Assembly: GCA_964546585.1 (NCBI GenBank)
Contig: CAZJKE010000034.1
Location: forward strand, 1-21,972
DNA from: CAZJKE01 sp964546585
Lineage (GTDB): Bacteria; Planctomycetota; Phycisphaerae; Phycisphaerales; SM1A02
Length of the DNA: 21,972 nucleotides
Reading direction: 5' to 3'
Shown: piece after piece, positions 1 to 8,584 of the stretch
Layout: every line of letters begins with the position of its first letter
Position numbering within the stretch: the stretch's first letter is position 1
Notes under the pieces: generated by a model
Databases searched by the model: none
Told to the model about the DNA's origin: nothing
The model's input: only the letters and a program-made list of their open reading frames with translations
Program-made: the position numbers and the translations under genes

Positions 1-95
1 GGGTGTGGGGATCACGGTCGGCTGATTGGGATGGCAACGGCGTTGTCGACGGCGATGACATCATCGCTGTGATCGACGGTCGCCGTCGCAAATGA
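1..95 (+). CDS. C-terminal end of a protein with a dockerin-like EF-hand repeat (5' truncated by window)
   Basis: The frame beginning at base 3 is open from the window edge to a TGA at 93-95. Its last ~30 residues include ADWDGNGVVDGDD, followed by IIAVID and a basic tail GRRRK. Asp/Asn/Gly spacing (D-x-D-G-N-G-x-V-D-x-x-D) fits a type I dockerin/EF-hand calcium loop. Such a single loop near the C-terminus is common in large secreted planctomycete proteins, so the missing N-terminal part is probably an exported protein; that is inference. It converges on gcvT with only 8 bp between the stops. The function of the full protein cannot be judged from this fragment. Confidence 0.6.
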   Translation, partial: VWGSRSADWDGNGVVDGDDIIAVIDGRRRK

Positions 96-103
96 GGGAA
101 AGG

Positions 104-1225
104 TTACGGCCGCTTGTAGAACGGCAGTGGCACGATCGTAGACGCCGCTATGGCTCGCCCAAGGTCGACCTGCACGCCGTCGCCATCGAACTCCGCAGGC
201 ACATATGCCATTGCGATCGGTTGATCGAGCGTCGGTGAGAGACACCCGCTCGTGACGCGGCCGATGACTTCGTTGTTCACCAGCACCGGCATGTCCTGCC
301 GCGGCGATCGCCGACCATCCAGAAGGAGTCCAACCAGTCGGTGCCGCGGCCCCGTTTCCGCGATGGCCCGCAGGGCATCCTGTCCGATGAACCGCTCCAC
401 TTCGCACTCGCCTTCACCTTTGTCCAGTTTCACCGCGAACGCCAGCCCTGCAGACAGCGGGTCAATGTCCGCAGTGATCTCGTGGCCGTAGAGCGGCATT
501 CCGGCTTCCAGTCGCAGTGAATCGCGTGCACCGAGACCGACGGGCTGCACCGCAGCGTCGTCCTGATCGACACGCTTGAGAAGCATGTCAATCGCTCGCG
601 ATGCAAACGAGGCGGGCAATATGATCTCGACTCCATCCTCGCCGGTGTAGCCGGTCCGCGACACCATGAATGATGCGATGAAGAGGTTCTTCGTCGTGAA
701 GCGATATCGCTTCAACGAGGGGATCTCGCTGGAGAGATTGGCAATGATGTCCATGACCGCTGGTCCCTGAACCGCAATCATGGCTGTTGACTGTGTCTGA
801 TCCTTGAGTTTGAACACAAGTTCACCGCGGACATTCTCGAAGTGGCCGAGCAGTGTGGCGCGGTTGGCCGCGTTGCAGACGACCAAATACTCGGTCTCAG
901 AGATCCGGTACACCAGCACGTCGTCCATGCAACCGCCTTGGTCGTTGCAGATCAGCCCATAGCGAACCTGCCCGTCCTGCATGCCGGCAATCTGCCTGGT
1001 GCAGACGCGATCCAGAAATCGAACTGCGTCTCTCCCCTTGAAACGGAGGCGACCCATGTGCGAGACATCGAACAACCCGCCACCGCGGCGAACCTGGCGG
1101 TGTTCATCCATGATCGAGCCGTAGTGAAGTGGCATCTCCCACCCGGCGTAGTCGACCATCTTTCCTCCGTGCGACACATGGAAGTCATGAAACGGAGTTC
1201 GTTGCATCGTGGTTACGCCGCTCAC
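104..1225 (-). CDS. gcvT: Aminomethyltransferase (glycine cleavage system T protein)
   Basis: T protein of the glycine cleavage system. It transfers the methylene group from the aminomethyl-lipoyl H protein to tetrahydrofolate and releases ammonia, in the cytoplasm. The 373 residues match the usual family length. Visible family motifs are the N-terminal HGGKMVDYAGWEMPL, GLFDVSHMG (~50-58), the catalytic-Asp segment CNDQGGCMDDVLVYR (Asp101/102), RTGYTGEDGVEI (~190-201) and GARDSLRLEAGMPLYGHE (~232-249). The GTG start overlaps the lpxD stop as GTGA, with a GAGG upstream, suggesting translational coupling; an ATG six codons further in (1207) is an alternative. The other glycine-cleavage genes (gcvH, gcvP) are not in the window, so the pairing with lpxD is unusual. 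Confidence 0.95.
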   Translation of the reverse strand: MSGVTTMQRTPFHDFHVSHGGKMVDYAGWEMPLHYGSIMDEHRQVRRGGGLFDVSHMGRLRFKGRDAVRFLDRVCTRQIAGMQDGQVRYGLICNDQGGCMDDVLVYRISETEYLVVCNAANRATLLGHFENVRGELVFKLKDQTQSTAMIAVQGPAVMDIIANLSSEIPSLKRYRFTTKNLFIASFMVSRTGYTGEDGVEIILPASFASRAIDMLLKRVDQDDAAVQPVGLGARDSLRLEAGMPLYGHEITADIDPLSAGLAFAVKLDKGEGECEVERFIGQDALRAIAETGPRHRLVGLLLDGRRSPRQDMPVLVNNEVIGRVTSGCLSPTLDQPIAMAYVPAEFDGDGVQVDLGRAIAASTIVPLPFYKRP

Positions 1226-2277
1226 TCCCGGTCCTCGCCCAACTCGGCGAGCCGTCGCTCCAACGAGCGAAGCCGCTTGAGCATGTCCCCAAGGTGCATG
1301 CCAGCAAGCAAATTTCGCTTGGCCGCATCCAGTGGCACGACCGGAGCGCCACCCACCCGTGATCCAGGGGCTACATCGCCGGCGATTCCAGACTGCGCCA
1401 TGACTTGCACACCGTCTCCGATTGTCAAATGACCACTGACTCCGGTTTGGCCCCCGAGCACGACATGGTCTCCGACAGATACTGATCCGGCTACGCCCAC
1501 CAGCGACACAAACAGGCAGTGTGCGCCAACGGTCGTGCCATGTCCGATCGAAATGAGGTCGGCGAACTTTGTACCTCTTCCGATCGTTGTGGCGCCCATG
1601 GCAGCACGCTCGATGGCACAGCCCGCGCCCAACTCGACATCGTCTTCAATGATCACGATGCCATGCTGGGGAATCTTGTGGTGTTCGCCGTTGCTGGTTG
1701 CGTAGCCGAAACCATCCTGCCCGATGACCGTGGAGGAATGCAGGGTGACCCGAGTACCAATGTGGCATCGATCGTAGATGGTCACATTCGGGTACAGGAC
1801 ACAGTCTTCGCCAATCGTGACATCTGCTCCAACATAGACGCCGGGATAGAGGACAGTCCCCCGGCCCACCACGGCACCCCGTTCGATCGTCACATGCGGA
1901 TGCACCATGACGCCGTCGGCGATCTGGGCGTCCTCATGGACAGCGGCAGAGTCGCTGATGTTTGCTCCGCCGCTACAGCCGATCACATCCGGGTGGCTGC
2001 GAAACCCGTGGAGTTCAATCATCGCATTGCGGAAGGCAAGGTAAGGATCTTCAGCATTGAGCCGGGTCAGCCCCTCTGGCGTTGGGGTATCAGGCCGAAC
2101 GAGAACAGCCGCTGCGGCCGTCTCATCCAGAAAACGGGCATATCTGGCATTCACGAGAAAAGAAACCTCTTCCGGTCCCGCCCGGTCGATGGGCGCGCAC
2201 CCACGCACCTGAGTCGAGCCGTTGCCGATGACCGATGCACCAATTGAGGCCGCGAGTTGATCGAGTGAGATGGACAT
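1222..2277 (-). CDS. lpxD: LpxD-type UDP-3-O-acyl-glucosamine N-acyltransferase, copy 1
   Basis: LpxD family acyltransferase (351 aa), which transfers a 3-hydroxyacyl chain from ACP to the 2-amino group of UDP-3-O-acyl-glucosamine in lipid A synthesis. The N-terminal uridine-binding domain is typical: VSFLVNARYARFL (~38-50) and NAEDPYLAF. A left-handed beta-helix of hexapeptide repeats follows (~100-310), with VIGQDGFGYA (184-193), then the C-terminal helix DMLKRLRSLERRLAEL. His246 matches the catalytic His and His283 keeps the second conserved His (spacing 37). The active-site surround is atypical: IERAAMG replaces the usual IDRG-A-G, and His246 is followed by Gly (GHG) instead of Asn (GHN). 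It is divergent from bamA and coupled to gcvT by a 4-bp overlap. A second LpxD-like gene lies at 6142-7173. It might acylate a different substrate; that is inference. Confidence 0.9.
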   Translation of the reverse strand: MSISLDQLAASIGASVIGNGSTQVRGCAPIDRAGPEEVSFLVNARYARFLDETAAAAVLVRPDTPTPEGLTRLNAEDPYLAFRNAMIELHGFRSHPDVIGCSGGANISDSAAVHEDAQIADGVMVHPHVTIERGAVVGRGTVLYPGVYVGADVTIGEDCVLYPNVTIYDRCHIGTRVTLHSSTVIGQDGFGYATSNGEHHKIPQHGIVIIEDDVELGAGCAIERAAMGATTIGRGTKFADLISIGHGTTVGAHCLFVSLVGVAGSVSVGDHVVLGGQTGVSGHLTIGDGVQVMAQSGIAGDVAPGSRVGGAPVVPLDAAKRNLLAGMHLGDMLKRLRSLERRLAELGEDRE

Positions 2278-2292
2278 TGCTTGGAATCGCGC

Positions 2293-2321
2293 ACGCTAGC
2301 CGCCCGTGCCTTGCCGGTCAA
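2293..2321 (-). promoter_or_regulatory. Possible sigma70-type promoter for lpxD1-gcvT
   Basis: On the minus strand TTGACC (2321-2316) is separated by 17 bp from TAGCGT (2298-2293), placing a start site a few bases upstream of the lpxD1 ATG at 2277. The -35 is a 5/6 match but the -10 only 3/6. No Shine-Dalgarno sequence is seen before the ATG. The call rests only on position in a 93-bp divergent spacer and on consensus. Confidence 0.25.
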
Positions 2322-2331
2322 ACCCGTTCCC

Positions 2332-2360
2332 TTGTGAGGCACTCGCGGCGGCGGTATCCT
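2332..2360 (+). promoter_or_regulatory. Possible promoter of the bamA-lpxA operon
   Basis: TTGTGA (2332-2337) and TATCCT (2355-2360) are spaced 17 bp apart in the divergent lpxD1/bamA spacer, each a 4/6 match to the sigma70 consensus. The expected start site (~2367) lies only about four bases before the bamA ATG, and no Shine-Dalgarno sequence is visible, so a near-leaderless mRNA is possible. Planctomycete promoters are not well defined by these hexamers, so this is weak. Confidence 0.3.
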
Positions 2361-2370
2361 CCCCGGGCTG

Positions 2371-4755
2371 ATGCGATGCCTGCCTGCTATCGTCGCCTGC
2401 CTTGCGACCCTTCTGATGACGCTTCCGGGCATGGCCCTGATCAGCGAGTCGGACAGCCTTGCGGTCATGGATGCCGATCTTGGCGATCGGACCATCTCTT
2501 CCATTCGCTTCGAAGGTCTGGGCAGGGTGTCGGAGCAGTTGATACGCAACAACATCCGGTCCTCAGTCGGCGAGACCTTCGATCCCGTGATGGTCAATGA
2601 GGATGTCCATCGACTCACGCGTCTCGGGCAATTCAAATACATCGACGGCGACAGCGTCCTGTTGCCGGATGGATCGATCGAACTGGTGTTTGTTTTTCGG
2701 GAACAGTTGATCGTCGCCGAAATTGCCGTCGTCGGGAACGACCTGATCAGTGACCGGGAGTTGCTGGCAGTTGTTCCACTGAGGCCGGGGATGGCGATGG
2801 ACAATTCCCTCATAGACCGCGGTCGCCGTGGCATGGCAGAAATCTATCGCAAGCGAGGCAACTACCTCGTCGAGATCGATGTGGATGATGCGGAGCTTGA
2901 GGAATCGGGTGTACTCATCTACCGGGTGATGGAAGGGCCGCGTGTTCGAGTAAAGGGCGTGGTGTTCGAGGGTAATCACGCGTTCACTTCAAAGGAACTC
3001 TCAGCCGAGATCGAAACTTCGGTCGCCATCCTTTTCCTTCGACGGGGCGAACTGGATGAGGATGTGCTGCGCGATGATGTCGCAACGCTTGACACGTACT
3101 ACCGGGACCGCGGCTTTCTCGATGTTCGGGTGGATCGGTCCATTTCACTCAGCCCTGATAATCGTGAAGCCAAAGTTACCTTCCTGGTCGACGAGGGTCC
3201 GCAATACACGCTTGGCGGCGTCTCGTGCGTTCGCATGTCCTCCAATGCCGCGCCGGATGTCTTTACGGTGGAACAGATTCGAGCCATGATCCCCCTCAAG
3301 ACCGGGGATATCTATCGACGAAGCCTCGTGGACGCATCCGTGGCGACAATCGAGGACGCCTACGGCGTGCTGGGTCATGTGGATGTCATCGTCCGCAGCA
3401 CACCCATTCACTCCAGTGCCGAACCTGTGATTGATCTTCTGATGCAGGTCGAGGAGGGGGCGGTTGCGACGGTCGGCCTCGTGCGGATTCAGGGCAACGA
3501 ACTGACTATGGACAAAGTGATCCGGCGTCACGCGAGGGGCTTGCGACCAGGGCGTCGATTTGACGCATCCGAAATCGAGCGAATCCGCGAACGACTCATC
3601 TCAACGCGAATCTTCAACGATGTCAAGGTGACCGTTCTGAAGGAGGGGATGGAAAACCCGGGGTATCGCGATGTGCTCATCGAAGTGAAGGAGGCGGACA
3701 CCGGCTCATTGAACTTCGGCGTCTCGGTCGGTACCGACTCTGGACTTCTTGGCATGATCTCGCTGAACCAGCGCAACTTTGATGTCGCCGATGTTCCGGA
3801 GAGTTGGGGTGAATTCTGGAAGGGCAAGGCGTTCCGCGGTGCTGGACAGGATTTTGCCATGGCATTCCAGCCGGGTGACAAGATCTTCAATTACCAGGTC
3901 AGCCTCGTTGAACCGCACTTCCTTGAGACCGACTATTCGCTCGGCGGCACAGTCGGCTGGCGGCGGCGCGACTACAACGACTACACGGAAGAACGCCTGT
4001 ACAGCAGGATTGAACTCGGCAGGAAGTTCGGCGATATCTGGAGTGGTGCGGTTCACATCGAAATGGACAATGTTCGACTGACGGACATCGACAACGACGT
4101 GCCACAGGAGATCTTCGATGATCGCGGGCCGGAGACCGTCATGTCGACCGGCGTTTCGCTTGCACGAACAACCATCAATCGACTGCGGCGGCCCGAGCGA
4201 GGATCCAGATTGGACTTCTCCTTCGACCGGTTCGGCATCCCGGGCGGCGACCGCGAATTCAATCGAACGACCATCCGCTCAACGACCTACTTTGCACTTG
4301 ACCGGGACTTCCTCGGTCGAACGACGACCTTGCGGTTGAACGCGGGGCTCGGGTACATCTTTGACGGTGATTCACCGACATACGAGCGGTTTTACTATGG
4401 CGGCCAGAGTTTCCGCGGATTCGGATTCAGGCAAGTATCACCAAAGGGCACGCCGCGATTTGTCGGCGCACCGGCGGACATTCCGGTTGGCGGTTCATGG
4501 GAGGCCTATCTTGGCACGCAGGTCGAGACGCCGCTGCTCGGTGACGTCATGACGGGTGTCGTGTTCCTCGACACGGGAACCGTGACAGACTCTCCCGGAT
4601 TCGATGAGTATCGCGTCAGTGTCGGTACGGGCCTCCGGCTCTACATACCGCAACTCGGCCAGATACCGATCGCGTTTGACTTTGGATTCCCCCTTCGGAA
4701 GCAACCTGACGACGATACGCGGGTGTTCACCTTCAGCGCGGAGTTGCCGTTCTAG
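2371..4755 (+). CDS. bamA: BamA outer-membrane protein assembly factor
   Basis: Omp85-family core of the BAM machine, which folds beta-barrels into the outer membrane. The 794 residues match the usual ~800. A signal peptide with hydrophobic core LPAIVACLATLLMTLPGMA covers about residues 1-22. Five POTRA-like domains follow: SIRFEGLGRVSE (~44), IAEIAVVGNDLIS (~115), VRVKGVVFEGNHAF (~192), YTLGGVSCV with VEQIRAMIPLKTGDIY (~279-315) and VGLVRIQGNELT (~368). A 16-strand-type barrel occupies ~440-794 with the conserved loop-6 motif as SFRGFGF (680-686). The protein ends in FTFSAELPF, a C-terminal Phe typical of an outer-membrane beta-signal. It is the first gene of the envelope cluster and is followed by a likely terminator. 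The start at 2371 is chosen for its signal peptide; no clear ribosome site is seen. Confidence 0.95.
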   Translation: MRCLPAIVACLATLLMTLPGMALISESDSLAVMDADLGDRTISSIRFEGLGRVSEQLIRNNIRSSVGETFDPVMVNEDVHRLTRLGQFKYIDGDSVLLPDGSIELVFVFREQLIVAEIAVVGNDLISDRELLAVVPLRPGMAMDNSLIDRGRRGMAEIYRKRGNYLVEIDVDDAELEESGVLIYRVMEGPRVRVKGVVFEGNHAFTSKELSAEIETSVAILFLRRGELDEDVLRDDVATLDTYYRDRGFLDVRVDRSISLSPDNREAKVTFLVDEGPQYTLGGVSCVRMSSNAAPDVFTVEQIRAMIPLKTGDIYRRSLVDASVATIEDAYGVLGHVDVIVRSTPIHSSAEPVIDLLMQVEEGAVATVGLVRIQGNELTMDKVIRRHARGLRPGRRFDASEIERIRERLISTRIFNDVKVTVLKEGMENPGYRDVLIEVKEADTGSLNFGVSVGTDSGLLGMISLNQRNFDVADVPESWGEFWKGKAFRGAGQDFAMAFQPGDKIFNYQVSLVEPHFLETDYSLGGTVGWRRRDYNDYTEERLYSRIELGRKFGDIWSGAVHIEMDNVRLTDIDNDVPQEIFDDRGPETVMSTGVSLARTTINRLRRPERGSRLDFSFDRFGIPGGDREFNRTTIRSTTYFALDRDFLGRTTTLRLNAGLGYIFDGDSPTYERFYYGGQSFRGFGFRQVSPKGTPRFVGAPADIPVGGSWEAYLGTQVETPLLGDVMTGVVFLDTGTVTDSPGFDEYRVSVGTGLRLYIPQLGQIPIAFDFGFPLRKQPDDDTRVFTFSAELPF

Positions 4756-4769
4756 CAAATGGCAGAAAC

Positions 4770-4787
4770 GGTGTATAACACCTTTTT
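4770..4787 (+). terminator. Short intrinsic terminator or attenuator after bamA
   Basis: GGTGT (4770-4774), loop ATA and ACACC (4778-4782) form a 5-bp perfect stem directly followed by TTTTT (4783-4787). It lies 15 bp after the bamA stop codon and before skp1. The stem is short, so partial read-through is likely. Confidence 0.5.
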
Positions 4788-4800
4788 CCTCGCGTACAAT
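4772..4800 (+). promoter_or_regulatory. Possible internal promoter for skp1
   Basis: TACAAT at 4795-4800 is a 5/6 match to a -10 box; the hexamer 17 bp upstream, TGTATA (4772-4777), is a poor -35 and overlaps the terminator stem. A start near 4807 would give a short leader carrying the AGGAG ribosome site at 4811-4815. If real, skp and lpx genes could be transcribed independently of bamA. Confidence 0.25.
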
Positions 4801-4822
4801 CTCCGGCAATAGGAGCGATTCC

Positions 4823-5458
4823 ATGGCTTATACACGAGCAACCCGTCTTCTTGTCGCATCAACTGCCGCCATCCTGCTTGCTGGCGGAGGTCTGGCCTAC
4901 TCGGCCGTTGCGTCCCAGGCTGCCGACCGATCGAGAACGCCTGTCGTGACATTCGACATTCAGAAGGTCATGGACAACCTTACACAGAGGGCTGACTTGG
5001 CCGCTGAATTGAGCGAGCGTCTGCAGTCGATTCAGGACAAGATCGATCAGGACCTTGCGGACATTGGCATGCTGGAGGAACAACTGGCTGGAGAGGCGAC
5101 ATCGCAACAGAAGGTTCTCGCCGAGGAACTCGAACAGAAGAAACTGGCGATGATGAGTTATCAGCGATTCGCTCGCAGCCAGGTGGATATTGAGCGATCA
5201 CTCATCCTCCGCGATCTGCACCGCGAAATTCAGGATGCAGTCTCCGACATTGCAAAGGCAAACGGATACGACCTCGTACTCATCAATGATTCCGGGATGC
5301 AGATCACGGTCAACCCCGAGTCGAATCTTTCTCGCGAGCAGCAGGTTCGCGAGCAGGTGCGGGCGCAGAGAGTCTTCTTTGCCGACTCAGGCATCGACAT
5401 CACCGATCAAGTAGTTACGCAGATGAACCTTGGATGGAACGCACGAACTTCCGGCTGA
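4823..5458 (+). CDS. Skp/OmpH-like periplasmic chaperone, copy 1
   Basis: OmpH/Skp family protein, 211 aa, expected to hold unfolded outer-membrane proteins in the periplasm for BamA. It has an N-terminal signal peptide (hydrophobic LLVASTAAILLAGGGLAYSA, cleavage likely near residue 33). A beta-strand VVTFDIQKVMDNL (41-53) opens the body domain. A long Gln/Glu/Lys-rich coiled coil (~60-130) forms the tentacle, and the strand returns at NGYDLVLINDSG (147-158). The ATG at 4823 has an ideal AGGAG seven bases upstream; the frame is open further 5' but that part reads inside the bamA 3' end. It sits between bamA and a paralogue, the usual place for skp. Typical Skp is ~160 aa; the C-terminal extension ending in GIDITDQVVTQMN is shared with the next gene. 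Confidence 0.85.
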   Translation: MAYTRATRLLVASTAAILLAGGGLAYSAVASQAADRSRTPVVTFDIQKVMDNLTQRADLAAELSERLQSIQDKIDQDLADIGMLEEQLAGEATSQQKVLAEELEQKKLAMMSYQRFARSQVDIERSLILRDLHREIQDAVSDIAKANGYDLVLINDSGMQITVNPESNLSREQQVREQVRAQRVFFADSGIDITDQVVTQMNLGWNARTSG

Positions 5459-5459
5459 A

Positions 5460-5469
5460 CCCCCCCCCC
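5460..5469. repeat. Run of ten C in the skp1-skp2 spacer
   Basis: An uninterrupted C10 tract starts two bases after the skp1 stop codon and lies 35 bp before the skp2 start. It does not change either reading frame as annotated. Such tracts are prone to slippage in replication and in sequencing. Confidence 0.9.
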
Positions 5470-5504
5470 ATCTTTCTGGGAATCAGGAAACGGAGAACTC
5501 CGCC

Positions 5505-6125
5505 ATGCATGCAACCCATGGACCCAGGCACATCATTCTCGTCATGGTACTTCTGCTTGCCGGCGCATTCGCGTGGCACTCTGATGCGACGAGGTCAGCT
5601 CCGGAAGCGACACCCACCACGATGGTGACGGTCGACATCCGCAGGGTCTTCGACAATTTGGAGGAGTGGGCCCACATGAGTTCGCAACTCCAGACCCTCG
5701 CAGAGAATCTTGAGGAGGAACGCATTGCTCGAAGGCAACGGCTGACCAACCTTGAGCGAGAAGTGGAAATGTATGAGATGGGGAGCGAGATGCGGCAGGA
5801 GATCCTGCAGCAGCGACAACTGCAAGCCCTCGAGTATGAGTCATTTGTGGATTACAGCACCTACAAGATTCAGCGCCAAAAAGTGCGAGACTTCCGAGAC
5901 CTGTATGAACGCGTGACGGCCTCGGCAGGCGATCTTGCTCGTGCTAACAACTACGACATCGTGTTCGTGGATGACGGCGCTGGCGATATTGCGGAAGTGC
6001 AGGACGAAAATGTCATGCAAGAACTTCTTCTGCGGCGGGTTCTGTGGGCCGGCGGAGAATTGGACATCACCGACATGTTGATCGAGCACATGAATGCCGC
6101 GTTCGACGAGTTCGCGGTCCACTGA
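5505..6125 (+). CDS. Skp/OmpH-like periplasmic chaperone, copy 2
   Basis: Second OmpH/Skp-like protein, 206 aa. Signal peptide or anchor core IILVMVLLLAGAFAW lies at residues 10-24. The body strand VTVDIRRVFDNLEEW (41-55) is followed by a coiled coil rich in Glu/Arg/Gln (~55-150), and NNYDIVFVDDG marks the return strand. The end region, GGELDITDMLIEHMNAAF, aligns with the end of the previous gene (GIDITDQVVTQMN), so the two are paralogues from tandem duplication. Sequence identity is otherwise low, suggesting an old event or distinct clients. The ATG at 5505 has GGAG nine bases upstream; an ATG at 5430 in the same frame lies inside skp1 and would place residues ahead of the signal peptide, so I did not use it. 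lpxD2 follows after 16 bp. Confidence 0.8.
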   Translation: MHATHGPRHIILVMVLLLAGAFAWHSDATRSAPEATPTTMVTVDIRRVFDNLEEWAHMSSQLQTLAENLEEERIARRQRLTNLEREVEMYEMGSEMRQEILQQRQLQALEYESFVDYSTYKIQRQKVRDFRDLYERVTASAGDLARANNYDIVFVDDGAGDIAEVQDENVMQELLLRRVLWAGGELDITDMLIEHMNAAFDEFAVH

Positions 6126-6141
6126 GGCGGCAGGAGGTTGA

Positions 6142-7173
6142 ATGGCCGCGACGCATACGGCAGGCAGCCTCGCTTCGGAGATTGACGCCGAAGTCGAAGG
6201 TCCATCAGAACTGAGAGTGACTGCGGTTGCAGCGATCGACAGCGCCGTTCAGGGCGATGTGTGCTTCATCAGCACGACTGCGTTCGCGAAGAAGTGGGCG
6301 GATTCCGACGCGATGGTTGCAGTGGCATCACGGGGTGTTGATGTGCCGGATCATGACCCGGACAAGCGAGCGCTGTTGTGGGTCGATGATGCCGAGCTTG
6401 CCATGGCCACGGTGCTGGCAGCCTTTGCCCCGCCGCCGGATCTGCCGGCGATCGGAGTGTCGGAAATGGCCAGCGTCGATTTGACGGCATCGATCGGGAA
6501 CGATGTACGCATTGCGGCGTTCGTCTCGATTGGGCAGGGCGCATCTGTGGGGAACGGTGCGGTGTTGCACTCAGGTGCCGTGATCGGTGCAAGATGCAGC
6601 GTCGGCGCAGGATCGGTGATGCGTGCGGGCGCAGTGCTCGGCGCAGATTGCGTCGTGGGCAATGAGTGCATCGTGCATGCCAACGCGGTCATTGGTGCCG
6701 ATGGTTTCGGGTATCGATCATCGGCCGACGGCAGCGAACTCGTCAAGATGCCGCACATTGGCTCGGTTGTGCTCGGTGACCATGTCGAGATTGGTGCCTG
6801 CACCTGCATCGACAGAGGCAAGTTTGCGTCGACCACGATCGGTGATGGAACCAAGATTGACAACCATGTGCAGGTCGGCCACAACTGCCGCATTGGCCGC
6901 CATTGTGTCATCGCCGGATGCTCTGGACTCTCCGGTTCGGTCACGATCGGGGACTGGGTGCGGATTGGGGCGATGGTTGGGATTGCCGATCATCGAAGCG
7001 TCGGCGATCGTGCATCAATCGGTGCCCGAAGCGGCGTGATGCATGATGTGCCCGCAGGAGCTGCTTGGCTGGGGGCACCGGCGATGGAAGCCAAAAAAGC
7101 ATTGCGTCAGATGGCCACCCTTCGTAAACTGCCCGGAATAGTCGCTCGCCTCCGCTGGGGCGATGATGACTGA
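6142..7173 (+). CDS. lpxD: LpxD-type N-acyltransferase, copy 2
   Basis: LpxD family protein of 343 aa. The beta-helix carries the canonical catalytic segment: VIGADGFGYR (183-192), VEIGACTCIDRGKF (~215-228), KIDNHVQVGHNCRIG (238-252) with catalytic-type His247 followed by Asn, and the second conserved His at 284. The N-terminal domain is weak compared with family members: Phe42 (CFIS) is kept, but the aromatic residue that normally stacks on uracil is not evident (TTAFAKKW), and the NPYL segment is missing. The C-terminal helix DM-KRL-LE of LpxD is also absent, the end being LRKLPGIVARLRWGDDD. AGGAGG at 6132-6137 precedes the ATG by four bases. Its place between skp and lpxC/fabZ is the classical lpxD position, so this is probably the housekeeping copy, although sugar-nucleotide recognition may differ. 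Confidence 0.88.
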   Translation: MAATHTAGSLASEIDAEVEGPSELRVTAVAAIDSAVQGDVCFISTTAFAKKWADSDAMVAVASRGVDVPDHDPDKRALLWVDDAELAMATVLAAFAPPPDLPAIGVSEMASVDLTASIGNDVRIAAFVSIGQGASVGNGAVLHSGAVIGARCSVGAGSVMRAGAVLGADCVVGNECIVHANAVIGADGFGYRSSADGSELVKMPHIGSVVLGDHVEIGACTCIDRGKFASTTIGDGTKIDNHVQVGHNCRIGRHCVIAGCSGLSGSVTIGDWVRIGAMVGIADHRSVGDRASIGARSGVMHDVPAGAAWLGAPAMEAKKALRQMATLRKLPGIVARLRWGDDD

Positions 7174-7203
7174 GCAGGCCTCCCTGCTGCGGAGTGGCAG
7201 GTC

Positions 7204-8583
<1,380 letters not shown>

Positions 8584-8584
8584 C

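Noticed and set aside
1519..2247. 242-aa plus-strand open frame opposite lpxD1
   Set aside because: Antisense shadow of the regular hexapeptide repeats; residue mix is not protein-like.
2151..2834. 227-aa minus-strand open frame across the lpxD1/bamA spacer and bamA start
   Set aside because: It lies opposite the clear N-terminus of BamA, has Ser/Arg-rich low-information sequence, and shows no family motif.
4604..4822. 73-residue N-terminal extension of skp1
   Set aside because: It reads inside the bamA 3' end and would precede the signal peptide; ATG 4823 has an ideal ribosome site.
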